A stretch of 64,000 nucleotides of DNA from Bacteroidia bacterium. GTDB lineage: Bacteria; Bacteroidota; Bacteroidia; J057. Position numbers and translations under genes: made by a program. Location of the stretch: positions 124,001-188,000 of the forward strand of contig JAUIGE010000008.1 in the NCBI GenBank assembly GCA_030430205.1, read 5' to 3'. Within the stretch, counting starts at the first letter, position 1, and every line of letters starts with the position of its first letter. This document shows positions 29,369-37,699 of this stretch, in pieces. The notes under the pieces are model-generated. The model did not search any database and was not told the origin of the DNA. It was given only the letters and a program-made list of their open reading frames with translations.

Positions 29369-32300
29369 TTACCAATCTTCTACCCAGGGTATCCGGATAA
29401 CAACCTCCGTCCCTTCGGGCTTGCCTGATTTATCATATAAATCTTTGATTTCCAGACCAGAGCTGCCTGCGCCCTTTTTTCCTGCCATCATATTCAATCT
29501 TTCCTGCGTGACCAGCAAAGCGGTAGATTTATGCCCCGGAACACGGTGCTTTTCCACCAATCTTGCCTTTTCGCGGCCAATACCGTTATCCCTGATGGTA
29601 CAAATCAGGCTTTCATTTTCCAGTTCAAAGCGCAACTCAATCCTCCCTTTTCGTTCCTCCAGGTGGTTTATTCCATGGATGATGGCATTTTCAACAAAAG
29701 GCTGGATGAGCATCGGAGGCACAAGGGTTTCATCAGGATTGAGTTTTTCATCTGTTTGAATAACATATTCAAATTTTTCGCCTCCACAAAAGCGTTCCAG
29801 GTCCAGGTAAACCTGCAGGCTTTCGATTTCTCTTTCCAGTGAAATCTGAGCTTCACGGGAGTTTTCCAAAACCCTTCGCATCAATTTGGAAAATTTGGCG
29901 AGGTAATAACGCGCCGCTTTTGTATCCTGAGTGGCTATCAGTCCCTGAATAGAATTCAGGGCATTGAAGATGAAGTGGGGATTCATCTGGAGACGCAGGG
30001 CCTTCTGCTCGAGTTCGAGCATGGCATTTTCCAACTCCAGCCGCTGCTGCTGAGCGCGGGCTTTGCTCCTCACCTGGTTGATTCGAAATCGGATAAAAAG
30101 AGAAATAAGCAGAATCGCCAGCCCAATGAGGGCCATGATAAACCACCATTCCTGCCAGAAGGGATGAGATATTTCAACGATGGGGGTGCTTTGAACTTGT
30201 GACCAAATACCATCTTCATTGACCGCTTTGAGTTGAAAGCGGTAGGAGCCCGGCGGCAGGTTGCTGTAAGTTGCACTCGTTTTATCAGAAGCGGGAGACC
30301 ATTTGGGCTCGATCCCCAAAAGCCGCCATTGATACCGGACCTGCTCGGGATTGGGGTGGTTGATGCCTATAAAATCAAAACCCAAATGGTTTTGGTGGTA
30401 CGGCAAGCGCAGGTCTTGGCTGAGGCCATGCTCCACATCTGCCCAATTCCGATAGGGCCCCGCAGCCAGGGGCTCATAGAATAAATTGACATTTCGGATC
30501 GAGACAATGGGAGCGATAGAATTTTGCAGTCCCTGCCCCAGATTAAAGCGCATCAAGCCCTTGATCGTCCCAAAATATAAGTTGCCTTCCCGGTCCTGGG
30601 TAACTGCATTTTGACAGCTTTCTGTCCCAATAAAGCCCTCTGATTTTCCAAAATGCTTGATTTCAATGATGTCAGCATTTTCATCCAGCGTAGCCCTGTC
30701 TACCCCCCTGTTATTGCCAATCCACAAATATCCCATGGCATCCACTTCCAGGAAATAGGTAGGCCCAATGGTCAAATTATCTTTGAAAATTTTGCGGGGA
30801 AAAGTATCCGAAGGCGCATATATATCCAGCCTAACGACACCTCCGCCTTCTGTCCCGACCCAAAGATGCCCCTGCTCATCTTCTGTCAGTGACCGGATGG
30901 TTTGTAAATTTCCATCATTTCCCAGGTCGATAAAAACAAGGATAGAATCTGACCGGATATAGCCCAGACCTTGTCTGACGGAACCAAACCACAGGCGATT
31001 CCATTTGTCTACATGCAGGCTATTGATGCGATCAGGACAGTTCAGGGTTTCCGTATATCGCTTATAGCGATAGATGTATTGGTTGGTGTCGACTGGCGTC
31101 ATGCGGCAGATGCCTCCGCCTGCGGTGGCTACATATAGCTTGCCGGAGGCATCTTCTTCCATGTCACGGATCCAATTGCTGCCAAGGCCATCACTGGCTG
31201 AAAAATTCAGCAGGCTATCGCTATCATAGCGAAAAAGCCCCCCTCCATCTGTCCCTATCCAGATTTGTCCCTTCCTGTCTTCAAAGAGTTGCTTGACCTT
31301 CAGGTCTCTGAATCCATTTTTTCTGTTTAAAAAAAATACCGTATCAGGACCGATCACAGTCAGGCCTTTGTTGGAATTTCCCACCCACAGCCGACAATCT
31401 TTGTCTTCAAGCACAGAATAAGCCTGTTCCGAAATCCCCTGATTGGGGCCATACTGCACAAATTGCTGTCCAGCATATTTACTGAGGCCGCCTCCGGATG
31501 TTCCGCACCACAGTATCCCCCAGCGATCTTCAAGTAGGCAGCGCACATGGTCATTGGCGAGGCCATCATTTTTACTCAGCAAAGTCAGCACACTGTCTTT
31601 TCCGTTCCAGCGTGCCAGCCCCTTATTTTGGGTGGCTAACCACAATTTGCCCTCTTTATCAAAGAGCAAATCAAAATAGAGTGCGCCATTGAGTGCGACC
31701 TCTTCCTGAAGGACCCTACGGAATTTGCTTCCATTGTAGAGATACAGGCCGCTATTGTAGGTTGAAATCCAGATTTGGCCGAGGCTGTCCTCAGCAAAGC
31801 CTGTGAGTTGGGCTCTGCCCAGACTTCCGAAAAGGGAGGGATTCATCCAGCCGTCCTTTTCTTTGACCATCAAACCTCTTGGTAACGCAATCCACAGGCG
31901 CTCAGATTGGTCTGAAAACAGGAAGTTCGCTGCCTGGTTCATCTGAGAGTCTACCTCCAGCCATTGGTCCTTTTTTCTGCAAAAAATGCTTTTGTTGCTT
32001 GCTACCCAGAGCCTGTCTTCCTTGTCCAGGCTAAGGCTGGTAATGCTTAACTTGCCTTGCTGAGGCAAAGATACGGGCTGGCATTTCCGACCATCAAACA
32101 AGTCAAGACCACTACGGGTTGCGATCCAGATATCGCCTTCCTCATCTTCCAACAAGGCGTTGATGTGGTTGTCAGAAAGACCTTGTCGGGTGGAAAAGTT
32201 TTCGAATTTTTGACCATCAAAACGGCTGAGCCCCCCGCCATTGGTACCCAACCAAAGGAAGCCTCTTTGGTCTTCGAGCATGGTATATACCTGGGACTGG

Positions 32301-32407
32301 GCAAGTCCTTCACTTACAGAATAATTCTGAAAAGAGTATTGTTGGGCATGTAGGGGAAACCACATGCACAGGGATACAAGGAGGAAAAATGTGAGTTGTT
32401 TAAGCAA
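29369..32407 (-). CDS. Propeller/Y_Y_Y LytS-type sensor histidine kinase
   Basis: This 1012-residue protein has a signal peptide (LKQLTFFLLVSLCMWFPLHA), a large periplasmic sensor of about 13 two-component-regulator propeller repeats (GLWxGTxGGGLxRF-type, residues about 30-640), a Y_Y_Y-like domain (about 680-750, YRWRLLGIEPKWSP), one membrane helix (about 755-775), a coiled coil, and a His_kinase domain with MNPHFIFNALNSIQG and a HATPase with DNGIGREKA. It is close to SusR/HTCS sensors but lacks the fused regulator. Its partner is the LytTR protein 24 bp downstream. The start codon is TTG at 32407, six bases after a perfect inverted repeat. Many such sensors detect polysaccharide fragments; that is inference here. 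Confidence 0.92.
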   Translation of the reverse strand: MLKQLTFFLLVSLCMWFPLHAQQYSFQNYSVSEGLAQSQVYTMLEDQRGFLWLGTNGGGLSRFDGQKFENFSTRQGLSDNHINALLEDEEGDIWIATRSGLDLFDGRKCQPVSLPQQGKLSITSLSLDKEDRLWVASNKSIFCRKKDQWLEVDSQMNQAANFLFSDQSERLWIALPRGLMVKEKDGWMNPSLFGSLGRAQLTGFAEDSLGQIWISTYNSGLYLYNGSKFRRVLQEEVALNGALYFDLLFDKEGKLWLATQNKGLARWNGKDSVLTLLSKNDGLANDHVRCLLEDRWGILWCGTSGGGLSKYAGQQFVQYGPNQGISEQAYSVLEDKDCRLWVGNSNKGLTVIGPDTVFFLNRKNGFRDLKVKQLFEDRKGQIWIGTDGGGLFRYDSDSLLNFSASDGLGSNWIRDMEEDASGKLYVATAGGGICRMTPVDTNQYIYRYKRYTETLNCPDRINSLHVDKWNRLWFGSVRQGLGYIRSDSILVFIDLGNDGNLQTIRSLTEDEQGHLWVGTEGGGVVRLDIYAPSDTFPRKIFKDNLTIGPTYFLEVDAMGYLWIGNNRGVDRATLDENADIIEIKHFGKSEGFIGTESCQNAVTQDREGNLYFGTIKGLMRFNLGQGLQNSIAPIVSIRNVNLFYEPLAAGPYRNWADVEHGLSQDLRLPYHQNHLGFDFIGINHPNPEQVRYQWRLLGIEPKWSPASDKTSATYSNLPPGSYRFQLKAVNEDGIWSQVQSTPIVEISHPFWQEWWFIMALIGLAILLISLFIRFRINQVRSKARAQQQRLELENAMLELEQKALRLQMNPHFIFNALNSIQGLIATQDTKAARYYLAKFSKLMRRVLENSREAQISLEREIESLQVYLDLERFCGGEKFEYVIQTDEKLNPDETLVPPMLIQPFVENAIIHGINHLEERKGRIELRFELENESLICTIRDNGIGREKARLVEKHRVPGHKSTALLVTQERLNMMAGKKGAGSSGLEIKDLYDKSGKPEGTEVVIRIPWVEDW

Positions 32408-32412
32408 AAGCG

Positions 32413-32440
32413 TAGGACTTTATTCAAAAGTAAAGTCCTA
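32413..32440. promoter_or_regulatory. Perfect 10-bp inverted repeat before the propeller kinase start
   Basis: TAGGACTTTA (32413-32422) and TAAAGTCCTA (32431-32440), with an 8-nt spacer, end 5 bp from the TTG start of the propeller kinase. It is either an operator or an mRNA hairpin that would cover the start. It is a poor terminator for the preceding thioredoxin gene because no T-run follows on the minus strand. Confidence 0.6.
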
Positions 32441-32473
32441 ATTTGAAAAAAAGAAACTTCCTGTCCAAAGGAC

Positions 32474-33100
32474 TTAGTCACCATAGCAAGCCTGAAGTTT
32501 CTTTTTCAATTCCTCCCGGGTAAGATTTTTCCCGATTACCTTCCTTTCTTCATCCAATAAATAAGTCGTAGGCGTTTGGTTGACATCAAACCTTTGAGAT
32601 ATAGGCGAGGCAAATCCCTGAAGATCAGACACATGTATCCATGGAAGGTGAAGGCTTTCGATGCCATTGATCCATTGGCGATGGTCTTCATCGACGGATA
32701 TGGCGAATATTTCAAATCCTCTTTCTTTATAAATATCATACAGTGGCAAAAGGTCATTGCAGTTTTTTTCGCTGCAGATATTGCACCAGGAGGCCCAAAA
32801 CTCCACCAAAACGACTTTGCCCTTTAAGTCAGATAAGGCACGGCTTTCTCCCTGTGGGCTTTGCATGACAATATTCGGAAAGGTCTGATCTCTTTCTATA
32901 GGGGAGAAACCCTTCCCTGGCCAAAGAGCCACAGCCGAAAACAGCACCAACAGCAGCATAGCTCCTGATATCAACCAGCCTCTACCCATCGATGGAGGAG
33001 TAGAAAGGCTGGCCTTCAGGCGATCCCACATGCCGTCATGGGGGTCTTCCCTATCAAAATCGGCCTTATTTTCGCGAAATAATTGCTCTATCCTGTCCAT
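32474..33100 (-). CDS. Membrane-anchored TlpA-like thioredoxin with anti-sigma-like N-terminus
   Basis: This 208-residue protein has a cytoplasmic N-terminus (1-40), one membrane helix (about 42-60, WLISGAMLLLVLFSAVALW) and a periplasmic TlpA/ResA-type thioredoxin domain (about 70-205) with the active site Cys106-Asn-Ile-Cys109. The N-terminal stretch MDRIEQLFRENKADFD...DPHDGMWDRL resembles the short sigma-binding N-termini of Bacteroidota ECF anti-sigma factors (FDxxxPxxGHxxRF). The start overlaps the ECF sigma gene by 35 bp, implying translational coupling. I infer a redox-responsive anti-sigma or coregulator. A plain disulfide reductase or cytochrome-maturation role is the alternative. Confidence 0.85.
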   Translation of the reverse strand: MDRIEQLFRENKADFDREDPHDGMWDRLKASLSTPPSMGRGWLISGAMLLLVLFSAVALWPGKGFSPIERDQTFPNIVMQSPQGESRALSDLKGKVVLVEFWASWCNICSEKNCNDLLPLYDIYKERGFEIFAISVDEDHRQWINGIESLHLPWIHVSDLQGFASPISQRFDVNQTPTTYLLDEERKVIGKNLTREELKKKLQACYGD

Positions 33101-33647
33101 GCCCTTGCTTATTTTTCATGATTGTTTGAAGCCGCTTTTTTGCGCGGTTGTACTGGGAAATAGAGGTCGAAACACTGATTCCCAAAATTTCTGCTATCTC
33201 TTTATGGTCGTAGCCTTCCAGCATATAGAGAGAAAAGACGCTGCGATAGCCATCGGAAAGTTGGTGCAGGGCTTCATAGGCATCCTGTACACTATATGGC
33301 CTTTCAGTATCCTGCCAGTCATTTTTTTGTTCCCATTCCAATTGGGATTTTTCGTCCCAGGGAACAGCCTCATCTTTTCTTTTTTTGAGAATATTGATTG
33401 ACTGATTGACCACGATGCGTTTAAGCCAGGCACCAAAACTGGATTCGCCACGAAAGCTATTTAAGCTTCCAAAAGCCTTCAGGAAGGCCTCCTGAACAGC
33501 ATCTTCGGCGTCTTCGCGGTTGTTCAGGATGCGAAAACTGCTGTTGAGCATCGCTTTTACATAGCGCTTATACAGCACTTCCTGTGCAGAGAGGTCTCCC
33601 TTTTTACAGGCTGAAACCAAACTTTGCCATGTAGATCGTTCTTCCAT
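33066..33647 (-). CDS. ECF-type RNA polymerase sigma factor
   Basis: This 193-residue sigma-70 family protein has region 2 (about 20-95: AEDAVQEAFLKAFGSLNSF, GAWLKRIVVNQSINILKKRK) and region 4 (about 125-185: YRSVFSLYMLEGYDHKEIAE, then a helix-turn-helix ending ISQYNRAKKRL). Regions 1 and 3 are absent, as in ECF factors. Such factors are usually held by a membrane-bound anti-sigma factor encoded next to them. Here that position is occupied by the overlapping thioredoxin gene. The target regulon is unknown. A TATATTTC-like element lies upstream but without a well-spaced -33. Confidence 0.92.
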   Translation of the reverse strand: MEERSTWQSLVSACKKGDLSAQEVLYKRYVKAMLNSSFRILNNREDAEDAVQEAFLKAFGSLNSFRGESSFGAWLKRIVVNQSINILKKRKDEAVPWDEKSQLEWEQKNDWQDTERPYSVQDAYEALHQLSDGYRSVFSLYMLEGYDHKEIAEILGISVSTSISQYNRAKKRLQTIMKNKQGHGQDRAIISRK

Positions 33648-33712
33648 TTGCTACCCTAATGACAGGACAGAAATATAAATATTGCACAAAGAGGGAAAAA
33701 TATAGGAATGGG

Positions 33713-34261
33713 CTAATAATTTATGACTTCGGGATAAGTCAGGGTAGCTTCATTGACCAGTACACTATCTCCCATGATGATGCTCCAAATAAAGGTTGCG
33801 GTGGAGATCAGCGATAAAAAGAGGAAAAGCCGTAGCGCCCATGCATGGGTTTGGGTGGTTTCACTTACAAAAACGACGAGGGGAATAAAATAGAGCCAAA
33901 TACTTACCCAAAAAGGAAGAAAGGAGCGGTGATAGGTAAGTGAATATTTTTTTTCATCTGAAGAAAGGTTCAGTATCCTTCCATCCAGTCTGCTGCGCTG
34001 CATGGTCAGCATATCTTTCTCTTCAAAGGAATGATAAATTCTTTCTGGTACCGAAAAGTGATGTCCATTTATCTTAAAAAAATAAGAAACATCCATATTT
34101 ATATCATCTTCTATGTGCCTTTTCCCCTGATCGCAATAGGGTTTAGCTTCCAGCTGAACTTCCTGTGTACGAACAGGAAACAAGCCGTGGGCAAACTGGG
34201 CAAGCCCAACGAGAGCTGAAACTATTGCAAAAAAATAAGTGGTTTTTTTGAGTAAAATCAT
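33713..34261 (-). CDS. Uncharacterised membrane protein
   Basis: I do not recognise this 182-residue protein. It has an N-terminal hydrophobic segment (about 6-27, possibly a signal anchor), a soluble middle (about 30-112) with one Cys and several charged residues, and two further membrane helices (about 115-133 and 142-163), then a short tail. The middle part probably faces the periplasm. It lies 65 bp upstream of the ECF sigma gene on the same strand and might share its transcript. It is divergent from the methyltransferase gene across 126 bp. Amino-acid composition is normal for a real gene. Confidence 0.65.
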   Translation of the reverse strand: MILLKKTTYFFAIVSALVGLAQFAHGLFPVRTQEVQLEAKPYCDQGKRHIEDDINMDVSYFFKINGHHFSVPERIYHSFEEKDMLTMQRSRLDGRILNLSSDEKKYSLTYHRSFLPFWVSIWLYFIPLVVFVSETTQTHAWALRLFLFLSLISTATFIWSIIMGDSVLVNEATLTYPEVINY

Positions 34262-34387
34262 AAGTACCCGGAAAATTTACCCTTAGTACGCAATCGAAAA
34301 GTATCCGTTTGCCCGGGAATTGAAATAGGTAGCCTCAGCCCGAAAAATAGAGAAAATAGCCTACCTTCGCTTTTCAATTTTTCGACT

Positions 34388-35104
34388 ATGACCTCAAATA
34401 TTACCGCCATTTTTAACGCATTGTATGCAAAATTAAACCAGAAATGGCCCTTAAGCTCCATCCAACAATCGCTCTCTCAGGAAAGCTTCGAATTGTTTTA
34501 CATCCATGATGTAGATACGCTTCTGGACGAACTGATCGCCAAAGGTGAGGAGCATCCGGATATGGTAGACGAGCGGGTGCCCTATTGGGCAGATTTGTGG
34601 GCGTCAGCTATAGGGCTGGCTCGTTTTGTAATTGAAAACAGGGCATTTGTTCAAGGGAAAAAAATATTGGAAATCGGCTGTGGGATTGGCCTTCCCGGCA
34701 TAGCTGCCGGGCGCTGTGGGGCAGAAGTCTGCCTTACGGATTATCTGGATGATGCCTTGCAACTGGCAAGGCTCAACTGGCTGCATAATATGCAGCAGGA
34801 AGGGCAATTTGAGTTGCTGGACTGGCGCCAGCCCAGGTCTGAGCTTCAGGCAGATATACTGTTGGCATCAGATGTTGCCTATGAAGAGCGGGCATTTATG
34901 CCCTTGAGACAGGCCTTCCCGGCGCTTGTGCGCCCCGGTGGAGAGCTATGGCTCAGTGAGCCCAACAGGGCCTGGGCGAAGCCCTTCTTTGCTTCCCTGC
35001 GTCAGCAGGGGGAGATCATAAGTTCCCAAAACTACATTATCCGGCAGGAGAGTCTCACAAGCAATGTCAGTGTCTACAGGATCAAACCTGGGTCAGAGAC
35101 ATAA
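34388..35104 (+). CDS. Class I SAM-dependent methyltransferase (Methyltransf_16-like)
   Basis: This 238-residue protein has a Rossmann methyltransferase fold with the SAM loop ILEIGCGIGLPGIAAGRCGA (about 94-113), an acidic second strand (CLTDYLDDALQLARLNWLHN) and a DILLASDVAYEE motif, as in the lysine/nicotinamide N-methyltransferase-like families. The N-terminal VPYWADLWASAIGLARF is also typical of that group. The substrate, probably a protein lysine or small molecule, is not defined by sequence. It overlaps the convergent neighbour by 23 bp. Confidence 0.82.
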   Translation: MTSNITAIFNALYAKLNQKWPLSSIQQSLSQESFELFYIHDVDTLLDELIAKGEEHPDMVDERVPYWADLWASAIGLARFVIENRAFVQGKKILEIGCGIGLPGIAAGRCGAEVCLTDYLDDALQLARLNWLHNMQQEGQFELLDWRQPRSELQADILLASDVAYEERAFMPLRQAFPALVRPGGELWLSEPNRAWAKPFFASLRQQGEIISSQNYIIRQESLTSNVSVYRIKPGSET

Positions 35105-36281
35105 AGAAGTTATGTGAGGAAACCTGCTTAAGGGCAATATCCAGGGCCTTCTGCTGGCGAAAAAAGGCAGCGAAAGACTTAAAGTCGTAGATGAGGTTGG
35201 AGCGGGAATTGTCCACCAATTCTACCAAATCATTTGAGTGCGCAACTCGGTTGCGGAGCAGATTGATGGTATTGGGGTGCTTGATCGGCGTGTAGGGCAG
35301 CTCTTCGCCCTCCCGCGTATAGTTATACAAAACCAGCAGGGTTTTGAGGTAAAACTTCTCCAGATCATGATGTTTGAGTAAGGCATCACCATCCCCGCCT
35401 TTGCGATCTGTCAGGTTTTTCACCTCCTTGTCGGGAATGGGAGGTGGCTCAAATTGATGTATCCTCCATATATCTTTTACCTGTAACTTCCTGGTCATAA
35501 GGGCTTTAATCATCTCTCGCTCCAGGTGGTGAAGGCGTTTGAATGTATCTGTAAATACCGGAAGGCTATTATAATCGGAGAAATGTACCATGCCGATGCG
35601 CGCGCCGTGGTCCATTACATACAGCAAAGAGTTATACCTGAGTTTTTCGTAAACATCTTCCTTAAAAATGCTCTCCTGAGGGCTCACCACTTTGAGTTTA
35701 TCTACCCATTCCCGCCGGGTCCTGAATACGAGGATAGGGGTAATGGCATAAATGATATCTGAATCAATCTGATTCAAAAACTTATCCTGAATTTCAGCCC
35801 AGCTTTCGTCTTCAATTTGTCTTGGGAGACGCTTTCTAACCCGCATAAGCAGGTCATCAGCCTGGGTTTTGACAAAAGCGCCGACCAACTCATTTACCAA
35901 TTGGGAGTCTATCAGGCTTTTGATTTTCATCCGATCTTTGATGATCGGCTTGAAACGGTTGCCGGCTGTGATAACCTCTTCGCTGATCATGTTGTAGGTA
36001 TCCATACCCATAAGCTCAGCTGTCAGGTTTCGCAACCGCCGTATCAACTCACCATTTAGTTTATAAATTACATCAGTGACCAACTCTGCCTTTCGGCTGG
36101 GGTCGATCAACTCTCGGCGAGCAAAGGTATCATCCGGCTGGATTTGATAATAAACGAAGTCGTCTTCAACAGACGGCATAAAGTATATTTTCCTTTCTCG
36201 ACAGAACTCAGCGCAGGCTTTCGCGTGAGATGGATCGTAATACACGATCTCTTTGGTCATAATTTCACCTATCGTGAGCAT
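35082..36281 (-). CDS. Unknown protein with CBS-like N-terminus and C-terminal RNRVAH motif
   Basis: This 399-residue soluble protein has no confident family assignment. The first 60 residues (MLTIGEIMTKEIVYYDPSHA...FCRERKIYFMPSVE) read like half of a CBS pair, a nucleotide-sensing module. The centre is helical and charged. The C-terminus (about 300-399) is helical and carries LLRNRVAHSNDL, in which Arg343 and His348 fit the Rx4H motif of HEPN ribonuclease domains. A CBS-regulated HEPN-like RNase is a hypothesis. A non-catalytic HEPN fold or chance motif is possible. It is divergent from the lipoprotein at 36385 (103-bp gap). Confidence 0.65.
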   Translation of the reverse strand: MLTIGEIMTKEIVYYDPSHAKACAEFCRERKIYFMPSVEDDFVYYQIQPDDTFARRELIDPSRKAELVTDVIYKLNGELIRRLRNLTAELMGMDTYNMISEEVITAGNRFKPIIKDRMKIKSLIDSQLVNELVGAFVKTQADDLLMRVRKRLPRQIEDESWAEIQDKFLNQIDSDIIYAITPILVFRTRREWVDKLKVVSPQESIFKEDVYEKLRYNSLLYVMDHGARIGMVHFSDYNSLPVFTDTFKRLHHLEREMIKALMTRKLQVKDIWRIHQFEPPPIPDKEVKNLTDRKGGDGDALLKHHDLEKFYLKTLLVLYNYTREGEELPYTPIKHPNTINLLRNRVAHSNDLVELVDNSRSNLIYDFKSFAAFFRQQKALDIALKQVSSHNFFMSLTQV

Positions 36282-36384
36282 AAAAAGGGGAAAAAGTCTT
36301 AAAAATTAAACAAATTGGGTAATTTGGACGCAATGACTCAATAGATTCGCAAAAAATTAAGCTAATATTCGAATTTTTGTTAAC

Positions 36385-37089
36385 ATGCAAAAATCCTACC
36401 TCTATTTCCTGGCAATAATGATCACCCTTTTGGTGATAGCTTGTGATACAAATATCACAAAAGACGGCAATGATCCGATAAAAAATAGTCAGGGAATCAT
36501 TATGCCCGATACTATTTTTTCAGATAATTACGGATATGCCCTCAGCGAGAATGACAAAAAATGCCTCGCAGACAGCCAGAACCTCATTTGTGAGTTTGGA
36601 CTTGCAAATATTGCGATGCTGGGATTTCCAATGGATGAGCTGGATTTACCTGCGGAGTTGATGGTACAGGACACCCTTTATACACAGGGGGGATACCAGT
36701 GGAGGGGAAAAGAATTATTTTTTTCAGATAGTGGAAAAATCTTTTTAGAAGGAAATTTTGTGCAGGAGGGCGACCCCACCAATCAATTGCCAATCAGCAA
36801 CATCAATCGGATAAGGGTAGAAACTTCTTTGTTTCAAACCACAGAAGGAATCAGGGTAGGCCAAACTTTTGGTGAATTGAAAAGCATATTGAAGGCAGCA
36901 AAATTTGAGGCTATTTATATTCCTTCTGAAAAAATGGTAGATCTAACGGTATCAGAGCTAACAGGGCTTCATTTCAACTTGCGGTTATCTTTGGAAGTGG
37001 AAATGCAGGAAGGCTTTCTGGGAAAAGAAATAGAAAGCAGCCTGATTCCTGATGAAACCCGGCTTCATTCTATCGTAGTGGCTTTCTAA
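36385..37089 (+). CDS. Uncharacterised lipoprotein
   Basis: This 234-residue protein has a lipoprotein signal (QKSYLYFLAIMITLLVIAC, with acylated Cys at about 20). The mature part is acidic, with two other Cys residues (KKCLADSQNLICEFG). It reads as a compact beta-rich domain of the kind that reports no recognised motif. It should be membrane-anchored facing the periplasm or cell surface. It overlaps the convergent gene at 37086 by 4 bp. No function can be assigned. Confidence 0.7.
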   Translation: MQKSYLYFLAIMITLLVIACDTNITKDGNDPIKNSQGIIMPDTIFSDNYGYALSENDKKCLADSQNLICEFGLANIAMLGFPMDELDLPAELMVQDTLYTQGGYQWRGKELFFSDSGKIFLEGNFVQEGDPTNQLPISNINRIRVETSLFQTTEGIRVGQTFGELKSILKAAKFEAIYIPSEKMVDLTVSELTGLHFNLRLSLEVEMQEGFLGKEIESSLIPDETRLHSIVVAF

Positions 37090-37553
37090 TTCAAAACAGG
37101 AAACTTCCATCCTTTGTATTCTTTATAATAGAACCCCCAACTATCCCGATAGCGATAGCCCTCAGCTACTGTATTGGCCGAAAGTTGTGGAAGCAGGAAA
37201 TTCAAAGCCTCTAGCAATTCCGTCCGAAAATCTCTTTCCTCCAACAAATCTGCCGGGACCCACTCTTTCAGCCTGCTTCCGATGTCATAGGCTCTTCTGA
37301 CAAAGTCTTTAAAATAAAAACACTGATAATTGGCTTCGCCTTCCAGCGGCACTGATATAAATACAACCAGGTCCAGGATGTCCTTTTTATCAGTATAGAA
37401 AAAAGACAAAATCAAAGCGTCCTCGCCATGCTCCTGCAAGCTGTCAAGTACGTGCATCCTTCGGGCAATGCGCATCACTTTGCTGTCTTCTTCAGCATAA
37501 AAACAAAAATCATCCAGTTTGTAATTGAAATCTGCTAATGTAGGTGGCACCAT
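37086..37553 (-). CDS. Uncharacterised small cytoplasmic protein
   Basis: This 155-residue protein has no signal peptide or membrane helix. It is rich in aromatic and acidic residues (FNYKLDDFCFYAEEDSKVMR, YRYRDSWGFYYKEYKGWKFP). I do not recognise a family. A perfect -7-like TATATTTG (37570-37577, minus strand) lies just upstream, which supports this start. It converges on the lipoprotein gene and is divergent from the L,D-transpeptidase gene (146-bp gap). Confidence 0.6.
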   Translation of the reverse strand: MVPPTLADFNYKLDDFCFYAEEDSKVMRIARRMHVLDSLQEHGEDALILSFFYTDKKDILDLVVFISVPLEGEANYQCFYFKDFVRRAYDIGSRLKEWVPADLLEERDFRTELLEALNFLLPQLSANTVAEGYRYRDSWGFYYKEYKGWKFPVLN

Positions 37554-37569
37554 TGCGAAAGGTTTTATA

Positions 37570-37577
37570 CAAATATA
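37570..37577 (-). promoter_or_regulatory. -7 promoter element candidate
   Basis: TATATTTG on the minus strand is an exact TAnnTTTG match 17 bp before ATG 37553. No clear -33 TTG lies at the right distance, and the leader would be only about 10 nt. Confidence 0.3.
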
Positions 37578-37651
37578 TGGATTGCTCTCTTTTATTACTA
37601 AATAAATTGGTATTATTTCTGGTTTTTTTCGGAAAATACTAAGGGGATTTC

Positions 37652-37670
37652 TTTACCTTAATGAGGTAAA
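37652..37670. promoter_or_regulatory. Inverted repeat upstream of the L,D-transpeptidase
   Basis: TTTACCT / AGGTAAA with a 5-nt spacer is centred about 39 bp before the ATG at 37700, in a promoter-proximal position. It looks like a dimeric repressor or activator site. The protein that would bind is unknown. Confidence 0.45.
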
Positions 37671-37699
37671 AAGACCAACAACTCAAACCCTCATTCTTT

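Noticed and set aside
29369-32407. Propeller kinase as a hybrid (HTCS) one-component regulator
   Set aside because: It ends after the HATPase domain; the receiver and DNA-binding domains are on the separate LytTR gene.
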